Source: Raphanus sativus
Lineage: Eukaryota > Streptophyta > Magnoliopsida > Brassicales > Brassicaceae
Direction: 5' to 3'
NCBI RefSeq assembly: GCF_000801105.2
Contig: NC_079512.1
Span: 3,100,263-3,164,262 of the forward strand
DNA: 64,000 nt
In this document: positions 1 to 13,133 of the stretch, piece by piece
How the letters are laid out: each line of letters starts with the position of its first letter
Position numbering within the stretch: the stretch's first letter is position 1
Made by a program: the position numbers and the translations under genes
Notes under the pieces: model-generated
The model's input: only the letters and a program-made list of their open reading frames with translations
Database searches by the model: none
Told to the model about the DNA's origin: nothing

Positions 1-525
1 TTGAAAATACAAAAAATTTGTAGTTTCTGTCACACAATTGCAAATTAAAAAAAAAGCTTTACAAAACTTGAAAGCTCTCACCAACATCTCGTAAGTGGAG
101 TTCCATCGTGTTTCCATATCCAAGGACAGACTAGCCCCATTTACAATGCCCACACTCTCCGCACATGCAACAAAAGAGTCCTTCCTCAAATCAGAAGCTT
201 TCACAAACTTAATGCTCTCTCTAATATTCACCAAAAGTCTAAAACCTAACTCCAATCATTTCTTGACAATCAAATTCAGATATGGGCGCAACACCTTACA
301 TGAAAGAACTTTCCATCACACAACAATCCGCCCCTACTCTACAGACAATGTATAAGTACCTTTTGCATGTTGTCATTTGGAGAAGCATTATCCAAGGTGA
401 CAGCAAATATTTTTCTCTCTAAACCTCAATCCTTAAAGATATCAAAAATAATTTTTGCTACTGTCTCACTATTATGTGGGGGCTCAAGATCGCAAAATGC
501 CAATATATGAATTTTGGAAGGTTTC
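1..525 (-). pseudogene. hAT-type transposase fragment (broken)
   Basis: The minus strand reads like the central part of a plant hAT transposase (zinc-finger BED / RICESLEEPER type). Pieces seen in order include ILAFCDLEPPHNSETVAKII, a VTLDNASPNDNMQK stretch, CDGKFFHVRCCAHI and a TRWNSTYEML motif, all typical of this family. The frame is interrupted by several stop codons (one after the RCCAHI motif, another about six codons later), so it is a dead remnant. It runs off the left edge of the window, so its full extent is unknown. The open frame visible on the plus strand here is a shadow of this fragment. Confidence 0.75.
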
Positions 526-1654
526 AAGTGATTTTAAAGTGTTTGATAAAATTTTCTAATTAAAATAAAATCTAAATCTCAAATTTATAAAAATATAGAT
601 TTAGAATGATTTGAATATAATATAATAGATTTTCCAATTCACCTACAATCGTCTAAACTCATTTAAACTACATCACACCAAGTCATTTGAAAAACATAAT
701 AGTATTATTCACTAAACAAATATTATTTTTCAAGCCAAATCAAAACCATATAAAGCAAATTATTTATTGGACTAATTATCATTGAAAATGGTATTACTAA
801 CTTTCAACAAAAACTACTTAAAGATTGAATATATATATATAACCTATAAATTAAAAAAATACGTGTATCTTAAAACGTGTCTAAAAATTGTTTTATTCGT
901 GTTTTAGAAAGTGGATCAATCCATAAAACGACATCCTTTCATTATCAAATATAAGTTATTTTGCTTGTCATCGATCATATCATATACTATATATTGTTTT
1001 ACTAGTTTTGTTGAAACTTTAGTGAAAGAAGAAAAATTTTATTGTCAAAAAATAATAATTAATGACAAGACTTTTTGTTAAATATAAACACTTTTCGATT
1101 GTACTTATATTGTCATCTATTAAACAAATAATCCAGTAAAAACTTGATATCTGGTTTACACTGATTCAATTCTACTAAGACAATGAATGTAGAGACAAGA
1201 ATATTTCCAATCTGATACCAATATTTTAGTTAGATTTTATTAATCGATTAGTTATTAATTGAACTAGTTGTGTACAAATACATGTTATACATCTTTCACA
1301 AATATTTTATTACTTTTATTTGACTACTGTTATTATTTTTTTGCTTTGGTTTGGGTAACCAAATTCAAATAAAATGAAGTAAAACTAAGATATGTGAATC
1401 TTTTTCTTATAGAGTCCTTTTTTCAACTGAAAACTTTTCACTGCATGGAAAAAGTGAAAATGTTTGTAGACCAATCAGATTTTCTTTTTACTTTTCCACT
1501 TTTCCCACCACTTCAACTACAACTTTTTTTACCAATCACAGCCTTTTCTATTTGAAAAAAAAATGAAGATTCAAGTGAGAAATCTAAATAGTAAGTACTG
1601 TATTCTTATATTATTAATAGGAGATGTATGAGTAATTCGATATAAAATAACATA
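526..1654. other. A+T-rich intergenic DNA, nothing recognised
   Basis: No gene, RNA or clear repeat was recognised. The stretch is very A+T rich with short homopolymers and a small TA run near 830. It separates the hAT remnant from the foldback element that follows. Confidence 0.5.
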
Positions 1655-1664
1655 TATATTTATT

Positions 1665-2933
1665 GGGAAAATAGCATAAAAAATCCTCAAAGTGTCACCT
1701 ACTAGCACTTTAAACCTTGAAGTTTTTTCACTAACACTTTAAACCTTCAAAGTGACAATTGTATCATAAAAAACCTCCAAAGCAAAAAGTTGACCGGTTC
1801 AACAGGTAATTTTTCAAAAAATAATTATTTAATTAATAAAATAAACAAATAAAAATCCAAAAAAGAAATAAAAATCGAAACTTTTAATAAAAGTTACAAA
1901 AATGAAAAAAAAAACAAAAAAATTAAACTAAAATTTTAGAAAATTAAATAAATATTTATAAAATTAAATAATTTTCTAAAATATTAATAAAATAAAATAA
2001 CTAAAAATTAATAATAAATAAGTTTAAATTTAAATAGAGAAGAACTAAATGAAAAGTTCACAATTTTTTTTAAAAATGGAAAATAGAAAATTCAAAATTC
2101 ACTAATGACGATGATGGTTTCTCACATAACCATTAATAATGACGATAATTGTCATATTTCCAATGATAGTTTCCAACATCATCGTTGAAAGTGACAGAAT
2201 TTTTTTTCAAACTTTTGAATTTTCATTTTTTTTTTGAAATATATGAATTTTTTATTTTTCCTTTTTTTTAATTTGGTCTCATTTATTTTTGAGTTTTAAT
2301 TTTCTAAATATTAATTTATTTTCTGGTTTTTTTCGAATTTTCTGATTTTTATTTAATCTATGAGTTTTTATTAAATTTGACGATTTTTGTTTAGTTTTCT
2401 GATTTTTATTTATTTTTTGATTGTTTTAATAATTAAATAATATTTTAACCATCATTGTCACTAGTGATATATTGTCCACAATGATATGATATATTTTTTG
2501 AAAAAATATTATAATTAAAAAAATATATTTTAAATTTTCTTTTTTTTTTGAAAAATTGAACTTTTTATTTAGTTCTTCTCTATTTAAATTTAATCTTATT
2601 GATTGTTAAAATTTTAGTTATTTTTATTTTGTTAAAATTTTAGAAAATTATTTAATTTTCTAAAATTTTAATTTAATTTTTTATTATGTTTTCATTTTTA
2701 TGAATTTTATTAAAAGTTTCGATTTTATTCATTTTTTGAATTTATTTATTTTGTTTATTTTATTAATTAAATAATTATTTTTGAAAAATTACCTGCTGAA
2801 CCGATCAACTTTTTGCTTTGGAGGTTTTTTATGATATAATTATCACTTTGAAGGTTTAAAGTGTTAGTGAAAAAACTTCAAAGTTTAAAGTGCTAGTAAG
2901 TGACACTTTGAAGGTTTTTTATGCGATTTTCCC
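1665..2933. mobile_element. Mutator-like foldback element with about 400-bp inverted arms
   Basis: The two ends are inverted copies: the left starts GGGAAAATAGCATAAAAAAT and the reverse complement of the right starts GGGAAAATCGCATAAAAAAC. The similarity continues inward for roughly 400 bases on each side (about 1665-2085 and 2510-2933), through shared blocks such as the one around AACAGGTAATTTTTC. The flanks carry an identical 10-base direct repeat, TATATTTATT, at 1655-1664 and 2934-2943. A 9-11 base target duplication with long terminal inverted repeats is characteristic of Mutator-like elements. No transposase frame is present, so it is non-autonomous. The centre (about 2100-2200) carries its own short GATGATG/CATCATC inverted motifs. 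It lies just past the 3' end of COG3. Confidence 0.85.
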
Positions 2934-3048
2934 TATATTTATTTATTGTCTCTTGTAAATAGCTAAACTTGGTAAGAAAAAGAAGTAGAAATCTTTATAT
3001 AATACAGACAAGTGTCCAAATCAAAGACCGTTGATTGAGCCCAAGACT

Positions 3049-6000
3049 TTAAAGCAAGTTGTCGAGTTGAGTTTGCAGATCCTGAATGGATATCATATTG
3101 ACACTAGCTTGTTCTTCAGCTGAGTACTCGGCTTTGAGCAAAGACTCCACTTGTGTATGAGCTTCCACAATATTTGTCCTGGATATACAAAACATATACA
3201 TAGTATTCAAAAACTAGTAGTAGATTTGGGTTCAGAACAAGATCACATGTGAAAAAAGCCAAGATGGTAGATGGTCGTTAGAGTAGCAGAGGATTCGGAA
3301 TGAGTAGACTTACTTGATCGGCTTGAAAAGTATGGTCCTTGTTGATGGATTCTGCAGATAGAGTTTCATTTTTGCTAAAATCGGAAGTAACTCTTGCTGT
3401 ATTGCAGCATATACCTGGTTAAACGAAAAATGATACAACTCATCAATTTTCCCTGTGCTTACTGTTATTAATTCTAGTATCAGAGAACCACAAATGCATG
3501 TTTAAGGGATAGTTAGCATAAGATTTTAATATCATGGCTCAGTAAAGGAAGTTGCATCCTGGAGAGGTGGATAGGGAACAACAAGAAATAGCTGACATCT
3601 TTATTCCTGAAAATTCAAAAGAGTATCATTTCTTATCTCATACCTTCTGAACAAGTTCAGCCACCTTATCTGGAGTAGCGAAAGCTTGTTCCTTTAGCGG
3701 CTTAGCCATCACAGAGTCAGCTTTTTGATTCTGAGTTCCAGAAGAAAGGGAAACTTTTATGGCTGTCACCTGCAGACACACGAGCACACAATGTATAAAC
3801 ACATCAAAACTATTATGCAGTTCCACTAGGTGAGAAACCTTCTTAGATAATAAACGGACGTCTAGAATCTGAAGGAACTTTCAAAAAATTCCCCGAAAAC
3901 AAAGGGAAAAAGAGAGACCAACCTTGGTTAAGAATGAAAGCATAGGATCCACAACTAGCTTAGTGACTGACATGATGAACTCCTCACAAGTTGTCTTAAG
4001 ACATTTTTCTAGTTCCTGCGAATGTAAAAGTCCATGTATCATTCCCGTTCATATAAAGAGATGCAAGGATCAAGCATGGAAGAAGTTCCCATGTAATAAG
4101 CAAGATACAACCAATAAACTAACAAACAAATTAAGATCATCAGCAACAGCTTGAACTGAACACAGCTGCTTCAACAAGTTTGTATTAGATAGAGATTCAC
4201 TTTCATATGTTGTCGATTTTTAATGTGCATGATGGAAATAAGACTACAGCTAGCAGCTAGGTATGGTGTTCCAGGATAGAACGACTAAATAGAATGGCTG
4301 GTTACATGAACATTACTTACTGAAAAGTCTCTCGGTCATTGTCCCAAACTGATTTTAAAGTACAACAAAGGTTTATTTTCAGAGTCATGTCTGGTAACAA
4401 CTTACAATATCTTTTGGGCTTACTATGAAATCAAATTTTTAATCTTGCACCAATATTGGTAGATGAGTCGCTCATGATTTAAATTGTAAAGCCAAATCAA
4501 CACATTTGAATAATAAACTCATGTGAGCATGAAGCAAAATCGAGAACTGATAGAGGGAAGGAGGAGAAAATCACAAACCTTCTTGGCATCTATTTGGCTC
4601 TCCATAACTCGAGGTGACAGGGTCCTTGCTAGAGAGGTTGACCTAGACCAATCAAACAGTGACGCTTGACCTCTAAGTATCCTCCTCAGATGTTCCTAAC
4701 CACATTTTGTGAATAATATTAATTACTTGCGAAATTTAGCAGAGTTATCAGTAGAGAAAGATAAACACTCTCAAAGGCGATTAAGTAAGGTTTAGATCTA
4801 TCATACAAAGTGGACCCGATTATCGGAAAAAAACTAACCAGCAAATGGGAGAAATCAAGCTCTTTGTGGGTGACTGAAAATTCTATATCAAACGGTGCAA
4901 TCTGAAAACAAATATAAGCATCGTTTAGAATATAGCCACTGAATCTATCGCAAAAGAAGCAAAGTAAGATAGATCAGCCATAACCTGTTCTCTCAAAATA
5001 AGAAGATGCTTGATAAGGAACAGCTGGCCATCCATTGTAGTTGTTCGCTTAATGATAAGCTTGCTGGCTTTCTGTTGCATATTTGAAAAAATAATTATGG
5101 ACTTCGTAACTCAAATTAACAAAGATAACGAACGAACGCTTCTTCACAAGAAAAAGGTACATCTTCTTTTAATTGATAATGTCATTGAAAATAAGGGCAG
5201 ATGAAAAAGAATCAAAAGTCAAGGCGATGAAAGTTTTGTTTTCTAGCTTGCTTACTTGAACTGACAAAGAGCAAACTTCAACAGCTTCCTGTGGAACAGA
5301 AGTGAGATGGTCAGTTAGACAACTTTGCGTGTCTTCTTTAACAGAATGAGAAGCAATAAAGTTACTGATAGAGCAGTCTTGCCTGTGCTAATCCGGTGAA
5401 AACTGCAGGCTCCAAGCAACGATATAATTTAGATAGACAAGAGAGAGTCTTCTCCAGAGGTGGATACCAAGTCTTGAATACATCAGCGTTTTCATCATCC
5501 TGCGCCTTCGAATATAAGTATATAAAAGTAAGATTACCAAATTATAGGAATAATCTGAATAGTATAATTTACCTCGAGATTGGTATCAGATGGCGTATTA
5601 GCAGATCCTTCCAGCTTTCCAGGGTAATCCAGATCTTCATAAGAGGGAATATAATTTGCAATCTGCAGAAGTAAGAAGAGGACTGAAACAGAGAAATTCA
5701 AGGAACGCAAAGTCCTCAACGAACAAACAGGATTACACAGCTGCAACTGGTAAAATTTTCCAATTATCAGCAGTAGGTGTTTCGCCTCAGTGGTGACAAC
5801 ACATAAATTTTATTCACTATTTCTACATAGACGTAGATGAGAATGACGCTCGTGGACGTAAAGGGTAGGGAGAGAAACAGTAAAGAAATTGTAGAAAACA
5901 ATGCTGGCAAGGTAAATACGGCACCTCATCTCGAATATATGTTCTGGCACGAAAAGTCAATCTCTCGTTAACATCGGCTAGAATTCTTTGTAGTGTAGGT

Positions 6001-9000
6001 CGCAGTCCAGCCAGGGTTTCAATCTGTCTAGCGGACTGCTCTCCCAAGACTTCGACTTTAAGGATATGAACAAGCTCACATAGAAGGTCAATATTTGCCT
6101 CGTGAATCAGTTTCGGGCGTAAAATGTCATATAAGTACGTAGACCTGTTGAGGAATCAAGCAATTATGATAAATTGGATGCACCGCATACGATACAAGAA
6201 ACCAAAACTATCTGGATCACCTATGCTTAATCATGCTTCCTAAATCCTGGACTTTCAAGAAGTCATAATCAGATTCAAGGGAAGTTGACTACAGTGTAAT
6301 GGTCCACTGACTACAACAACTAAAATATAGTTGGAAGCATGGTATAAGACATAACAAAGGAAATCAGTCTGGAAGATACTAGCCGTAAAGTTCATATTTG
6401 CTCCAAACTAAAAACATGATCACTTATGCTTACTCAGATCCTCTGAACCTAGACTTTTCAGAAGTCATAGATCAGATTCAAAGAAAGTTAACTGCAGTGT
6501 AGTGGATCCAGCAACTATAACAATTAGTCAATTTCCCATCTCTATAAGAAAATAAAGCAACTAGTATTAAGTTATTATCAAGGCAATGCCAGCAAGTTAG
6601 GTTCCCTATTCACAAATCACAATAAACATCAATGATGTATTATTTAATGGAAGCTAATGGTGTACAGAGAACGAGAATAGATTTATAAATTGTAACGTCT
6701 CAATTATTATGTATTCAAGTAGATAATCTAGATGCTTATCGCAATCTGTATTAGCTGTCTATATTTCAGTATAAAAGGCACCAAATATCATTTCAGGGTT
6801 AAGTTGAACAGACAGAGGTGGTGAATATAGACAGCACGACACATAAAAGCTTACAAAGGATCCACTAGAGGTGCCAGACTCGAAACTTCTTCTGATGATG
6901 CTGGAAAGAAATGAGTAAACAGTTGATACTCCATTTGACAAACCTGAAATTCATAACGGAGTTAAGTCATGTGGTGCAGTAATTTACTTTTTGCAAAACC
7001 AAGTCCATTAGCCATTGTCTCTCTCGAAGACCCTCTTCTGATTTTGAATTCACACAGAGTAACAGCTATATCAACATTCTAAACTTCTCTTATATGTTTT
7101 TATCCCCTATAATGTTAGCAACGTCCTTTTCTACTAAACTGGCATAGCTCCTAGTTTCCCATGTGAATAAAGAGAGGTACTCGTTCCTTCATATACCTGC
7201 ATCAGATATGCACAACCAGATCTAGTCAAAGATGGCAGTGCCTCTTTCTTGGAGAAATCAGATACTCGTTGGTGAACTATGCCTTTGATCTGACAATTTG
7301 AAATGAAAAATAAACAGGCGATTATAGTTACCTGCAGATAGAAACTAAAGCAAAATGTAATCCAGCAAACAAACTCACAAGAGAAAGCCGCTGTTCACAG
7401 TATAGTCTGTGGCATTCTGCAAGGATTTGAACATATTCCTTTCTTGCTGACCTACTCTCGATTTCCTCCAGTACAGGTTTAAGCTGGACAAATAATTTTT
7501 TCGATGTTCAACATCATAAGAAATAAATGTCATCAGCCGTAATCTCAACACTAAACTCACAAAAATGAAATCGAATAATGCTACAAAAACTGTGACCCTA
7601 GCAATAGCATTTCTGCACTAACATGAAAAAGATCAAAAGGTATCACCTCACTTGCAGCAGCCTTGAAGCGAACATATATAACAGATGCCTCGACACTCTC
7701 TGAGACAGATGCTTTGTTTCCATCTGCCCCGCGAAAGGCTGCCTGAACCTGACAATAAAAATAAAATGTCTGTCTCACGAAAACTAGACATAACTAAAAA
7801 ATTCATTCTACTTGCCTAGATTACAGGCATATAGACATTTCGTACAGAGTCAATAGAACTAAATACATGCTTTGTGTAAACTGTGATAGAATATATGTAT
7901 ATTACAAAGAATATCTACCTGGGAAGCGGCAGTTTTGAGCACTGCAAGGATGTAAGTTCTAATCATGCCCAAGGCGCGTGACTGTAAAACTTTAAATGTT
8001 AAGTCTCCTCTCATGATAGAGGATACAAAATAATTCTGGGAATAGTGTGTGCATGCTCAAGAAACCAAGCGTCTCACAATAAGAAAGAAATAGGGAGGAG
8101 AGACAGAGCGTGAAGGCTCTTTCCTAGTACCTGTAGCTGACGAAATTTGAGCAAATAAACACTCGACTCCGCATATTGGGGATTACTTTCGATGTACCTA
8201 CAGAACCCAGGGTAAAAGAAGCATATTACAATCACTTCATGGGACCACGACGAACGTTACGTGCGACATTCCTTTAGAAAATCGCCACGTAGTGAATGTA
8301 AATCTAATAATATTTTATGCACAATCATTTACTCACGAGATGCACTCATCGAGCCGTTTCAGTAGTGGGAGAAAGTTAGAGTTTGATACATTCATATTTG
8401 GAGAGTAAAAATTGGAGGATATCTGCAAAAAAAAAGAAGAAAAAAATTAGAGCAATTGAAAACCATGTAGGTTCCACGTGTAGGGCAAGTTATAAGTAAG
8501 TAAAACAAGATTACAATCTCAAGCAGCTACACATTTATACACATATGCAAATTATGTCAGTAGGCCAGTGTTTAAAATCTTACATTCTCCAGTTCATCAA
8601 AATAGGTGAGCTTACTCCTTAGTGCTTCTGCAAACTCCATCAATTTCTGCTTCTCCATTAACTAGAAAATGTGGAAGAAAGAGCTCAAATAAGCAAACTA
8701 TAACAATCACACAGCGGGCCAAAAAAGATTAATCAGCCAAGATGCATTAAGCATATTTTTTTTTAGTTTTCCATATATTTATAGCAGGTAGGAGGAGAAT
8801 ACATTCTAAAGATTTAAGAGATACAACAAAATCATTTTCCAGCATAAAAGAGAGTAAAACAATACCAGTCGGTCGCATGCATCATGAAGAGTTTTAGTCT
8901 TTGTTGTTACTGTTTGATGTTGCAGCTGCAGTTCGTTAAATAGGTCAAGCGTTTCATCAACCTGCGCAGGAGAATTCTTAAGGTCAAATACAGAACAGAA

Positions 9001-10140
9001 GCCTTAGTAATTTCTTGGAAAGGTAAGAGCTTGGTGGAAACCTGCCTGGTTGAGTATATTATCACACGTCTGGATACGCTCAATTAAAGTATTGACATAG
9101 TGCAAATACTTTTCCTCTGTCTATGTCAGAGACGAACAAATAAATCAATTAACCAAGTAAATGTTTCACAACTTTTAACCTCGGAACAACATGACTATCA
9201 CTTACCTCAGACTTCATCGCTGATTCAAGATCAGTAAACCATTTGTAAAACTGTAATAAAAAACAACAAACATCAAAACGAAGCACACATATAGAGATCA
9301 AGAAAAGATATGCACACTCCCACAGTATCGCACTCTTTATCAAATAAACTAATTGCATGGTCTTTCCACACGCACGCTAAAATGAAGATGCATTAGCACA
9401 TATATAGAGATGAAAATTAAATTGTTGAAAAAAAAAAAAAAGAGATGAAAATTAAATAGAGAGATGTCCACACCACAAATAGAAATGCAACTTCCCTACA
9501 GTACTACTACATAATTTTTATCAAATTTAGCTAAAAGCATTGTCTTTCTCCACATACTTCACAATTTTTTTGGAATATAAAGTTGCAGGGCAAGTGATTA
9601 CCTGATTCGTATTAACCAAAACAGCTTCAATTGCTCCAGAATCTCCCAAGTTTGTCTCCTCTGCTGAGACAGACAAGCTGTTCTCGGGGCGGTACTCATG
9701 AACCTAAAACCAGGAACTAACACTCACACTCAAATCAAACGAATAAAAGAGAAAACATTCCAGAAATCTCCAAAAAAAGATAGCCTCAGACTCACAAGAT
9801 TAGCAGGAAACGGCCGCTCAGCGACTGCGTGAGATAAAGAAACTATAGCTGCTTGTTGCTCCTCTGTCAAAGGAGCGCTCTGCAATGGAGATAGTAAACC
9901 ACATTAACATATGAAAGAAGATAACAATGTCAAGCCACACTGAATCTCTCAAATCCTCAACAAACAGAGCATCATACAGATCTAGCTAATGTATCAACTA
10001 ATCAATTGGATCGTTCCTGGATCTAATGGCGGGATCTCGAGCGCGATTACCTGTTCCCAAGTGGAAGCGAAATTGTAGCCTTTGGAGATGGCTCCGGATT
10101 TGGGAAGGCTTGGAGACGATGCCGCCTTAGTCGCCGCCAT
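3049..10140 (-). CDS. COG3: Conserved oligomeric Golgi complex subunit 3 (COG3/Sec34-like)
   Basis: This gene encodes a subunit of the COG complex, which tethers recycling vesicles at Golgi membranes. The reading starts [16 protein letters not shown] in a first exon at 10051-10140 and ends LQTQLDNLL with TAA at 3049-3051. About 25 short exons follow canonical GT-AG borders, for example 9796-9879, about 9602-9703, 9207-9251, 8866-8961, 7919-7980, 7645-7749, 6854-6951, 5933-6146, 5574-5663, 4840-4902, 3644-3770 and 3314-3416. Joined by eye they give roughly 780 residues, the size of Arabidopsis COG3. Landmarks are an N-terminal helical region ([15 protein letters not shown], then long coiled segments) that matches the Sec34 domain, and a middle block [20 protein letters not shown]. 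No exon with a stop or frameshift was found. The wide intron-exon alternation explains why only fragments are open. Neighbour MYB54 is transcribed in the same direction. Confidence 0.93.
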
Positions 10141-12042
10141 ATAATCTCGGGTTTGATTCGTCGCTTGGAAGGTGAAGACGACGACGAGGACGATCCGTGC
10201 GTATCGTTCGTTGTGTACTCTATTAACTTAGAGAGTGTGTTTGTTCATCTGCTGAGATTATTGCGATCTAAACGTCGTTACAGTTACACGAACCGAAACG
10301 CAAGGAAAAAGCGCTTTTCCGCGTTTGGCGTTTGCAGTAAATGCGATTGAGGGAAGTTTGTTTTTTTTGGACAAAGCGATTGAGGGAAGTTTAAGTAACG
10401 ACCGTTTAGACCATTACGCGGGAGGAGATCTGCGGACGATCTAGGGCTCAGAGATGGAAGGGATGTCATGTCACACACGTGTGCCAACTGACGCATAACT
10501 TGTTTATGTCAGCTATTAGTCCTCAAATTATTTTAAATTTCTATATTTGGCCTCAAAACTTTTAGTTCTTAAGCTTTCACTTAGGATCTAACAAGGGACA
10601 GAAAAATGAAAAAGAACAATGTATTTCTTACTATTTCTAATTTGTTTTACCATTTGTAAATAATAGTTTTTCATTTTATTTCTTTTCATTTTTTATTCTA
10701 AAAAAATGTAAAACAAATTTGTTCTTCACTAAAATTGATAAGAAAAAATCCTTTTTTTTTATTCTATAATTTTATTATTCTGCATTTTTTTTCTATTCAT
10801 TCCTAATGTTTATATGATAACCATAAGTTAGTAACCGTCTAGTCAAATGTCAATGCCTTATGCTTTTTTTATCTCCAACTACATCCCATTGTTTTTACTT
10901 TTGTAATTTTGTTATTTTTGACTAGGTTTTACATGCTGCTTTGAAATAATCTTTGTTGGTGGCTGATAGCTACGCCCAACTTAATCATATCATACTCCAA
11001 CATCCATTTCGTCTTTCCGTTATCATACCTCACCATTAAAAACCTTCCAATTATCTAAAACCTTTTATAGAATTTGTGTCATTGTGTGTGTATATAATAC
11101 ATCACATTGATTTCAGTTAAAAAAAACGTGCAAAACATTATATTGTTCTTTTTAACTACCTATATCATGTAACTGTGGCTTATGCTAGCACTATTCTCGA
11201 TTTAATCGTGTTTATGTTCAAACTTGCACACTGCATTTTATTGACAAACAAACTATTAACCAAAACTTAACTCAGTCTTGTAGTTTTGATTAATTAGTTA
11301 TTTAATGTTAGTAACTAATATACAATATTTACATGCAGCGAAACACGTTCGCAGCCGTTTTACAAAAAAAAAAAAAGAAACACGTTCGCAGCCTGCTATA
11401 GTGGAAGAATAATGAAATACGCGTTCTGTTTTCGCAAGTAAGATTTTCCAAAAAACATTTTGTTCCACAAAGATAAATTTTAAATTTTTAAGATACTTTT
11501 ATTAACTGATGTCAGTCATATATGATATATATAATGTATTCACATAAGTTAATGGATATTGGATAATTTGCAAGGAACTATATGAATGTGTGTGTATATA
11601 TGAGTTTTATTTGTGCCTGATCGTCTTGACCGTAAGCGATATGCTTGAATATCCCGCTGATGTAATTGCATATGCTTCTTGGTTACACGACATCTTTTGT
11701 TCTCTTTGGTAAACCATTTTTTAATTAGTACTATTCTAAACTAAGAACGCGGCCGTAAGTTTAATTATATGATTGTTTTTATTGGTAGAAGAATTATATG
11801 ATTAGACATTTTACCCACCTCATACAACCCGATTAATAGGATAATATGTGTTGTGGATCCATTTACATTAAGCTCAGATTAGCTAGCTAGAGCTCACTAT
11901 TTAGTAATTTCTATACGTTAAACATACGTGTAATCGATGTAAGGTATCGTACGTATACGGACTAAATAGTTAAAGCTAGAAATTTAGGACTTGCATACGT
12001 ATACATGTATGTACAGATATACTGCAAACGAATTAATTAACC
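10141..12042. other. Intergenic: COG3 5' region and MYB54 3' flank
   Basis: The stretch holds the presumed promoter and 5' leader of COG3 (about 10141-10500, relatively G+C rich compared with what follows) and the 3' flank of the MYB gene. A short imperfect direct repeat around AACACGTTCGCAGCC occurs at about 11341-11356 and 11380-11394, separated by an A run. No further gene was recognised. In Arabidopsis there is room here for one more locus (At1g73420), of which no trace was seen. Confidence 0.5.
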
Positions 12043-13133
12043 CTAGGAATTAGAGTTTCCAACAGACAAAAAGTCGAAGAAAGGAATACGACTTTCGTTT
12101 TTGTTGTCCGAGTCATCGGGGTTGCTTTGGTCTGAATCTTGATCAATAATCTCGCTCTTGTTTGAATCCATATCTACTTGTAGAAAATTGTAGAACTCCA
12201 TAGGCTTTTTACCCTGATTTGCTGCGATCGCATCTGAAAACGAAGATCAAAATCATCAGTTATATATGTGGTTGCAACCATAATTATAATTAAACTAATA
12301 CATAGATAGTTTACGTACGTAATAAAGAAAGAGAAAATATGATTTTATCACAAATAAATGAAAATTCATCACAAAATTTTGATTATGCAATGAAAAGATG
12401 GAAACAAAAATAAAACTCCGCTACACTCCATTGCAAATTTCTGAACATGAAAATTATCACCAATCCATGCAACACTAAAATGATAATATATCTCCATCAT
12501 TTTTTGAGTTTACCTTTGGTATCTAAACCGATCTTTCCGGTGAAGAACTCCTTTAGGAACTGAAGATGATTGACATGAGAGAATTGGTAAGGATAGTTGA
12601 CGGCTCCATGTATTCTCTTCCGATCACCAGAAGCCATAAAGATTTGTTCAGTCGCCATTAAAGATGAAGAGGAAGTCGTGGAAGGAAGAATACGAGGCTT
12701 TGAGGTTTGACGTGTGCGTCGAGCCATGATAACGTGCCAATGGTTCTTGACGGCGTTGTCCGTTCTTCCAGGGAAAAGCCTAGCTATGATGGACCACCTG
12801 TTCCCATGGATCCGGTGAGCCGCTAAAAGTCGTTCTTCTTCTTGCTCCGTGAAGGGGTTTCGATTTATTCTCGGATCCAGCTGATTGAACCATCTCAATC
12901 TACAACTCTTACCTGCATATATACATCAACATATTTAGAAATTATTATCCATTTTATTACATATATCAGACTCTAGCCTTTTTAATAGTTAGGACCAACC
13001 CTAGAAGATAATTATTACCAGATCGACCAGGGAGCTTGAGGGCTATGGCGTTCCAATTATGAGGACCATATTGTTCGACCAGATCCTTGAGCTTCTCGTC
13101 TTCTGCTGGTCTCCAATGGCCTCGACTACACAT
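12043..13133 (-). CDS. MYB54: R2R3-MYB transcription factor, MYB54-like (subgroup 21)
   Basis: Nuclear DNA-binding regulator of the MYB52/54 group, which in Arabidopsis is linked to secondary cell-wall programmes. Three exons join in frame: 13019-13133, 12514-12912 and 12043-12233, giving 234 residues. The two MYB repeats fill residues about 5-105. R2 carries tryptophans at 7, 27 and 46. R3 has phenylalanine at 59 in place of the first tryptophan, then tryptophans at 78 and 97, which is normal for plant R2R3 proteins. The block [20 protein letters not shown] is typical of subgroup 21. The tail is acidic and ends [12 protein letters not shown]. The first intron splits the glycine codon of GRSGKSC, a conserved plant MYB position. 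The tail differs by small deletions from what I recall of Arabidopsis MYB54 (about 243 residues). Its position next to COG3 supports orthology with At1g73410. Confidence 0.93.

Noticed and set aside
95..355. Open frame of 86 codons on the plus strand at the left edge
   Set aside because: The opposite strand reads clearly as a hAT transposase remnant; the plus frame is a shadow without domain features.
6759..6941. Separate small minus-strand ORFs between 3.6 and 9.4 kb as independent genes
   Set aside because: They are single COG3 exons extended into introns, some in the wrong frame; the spliced reading accounts for them.
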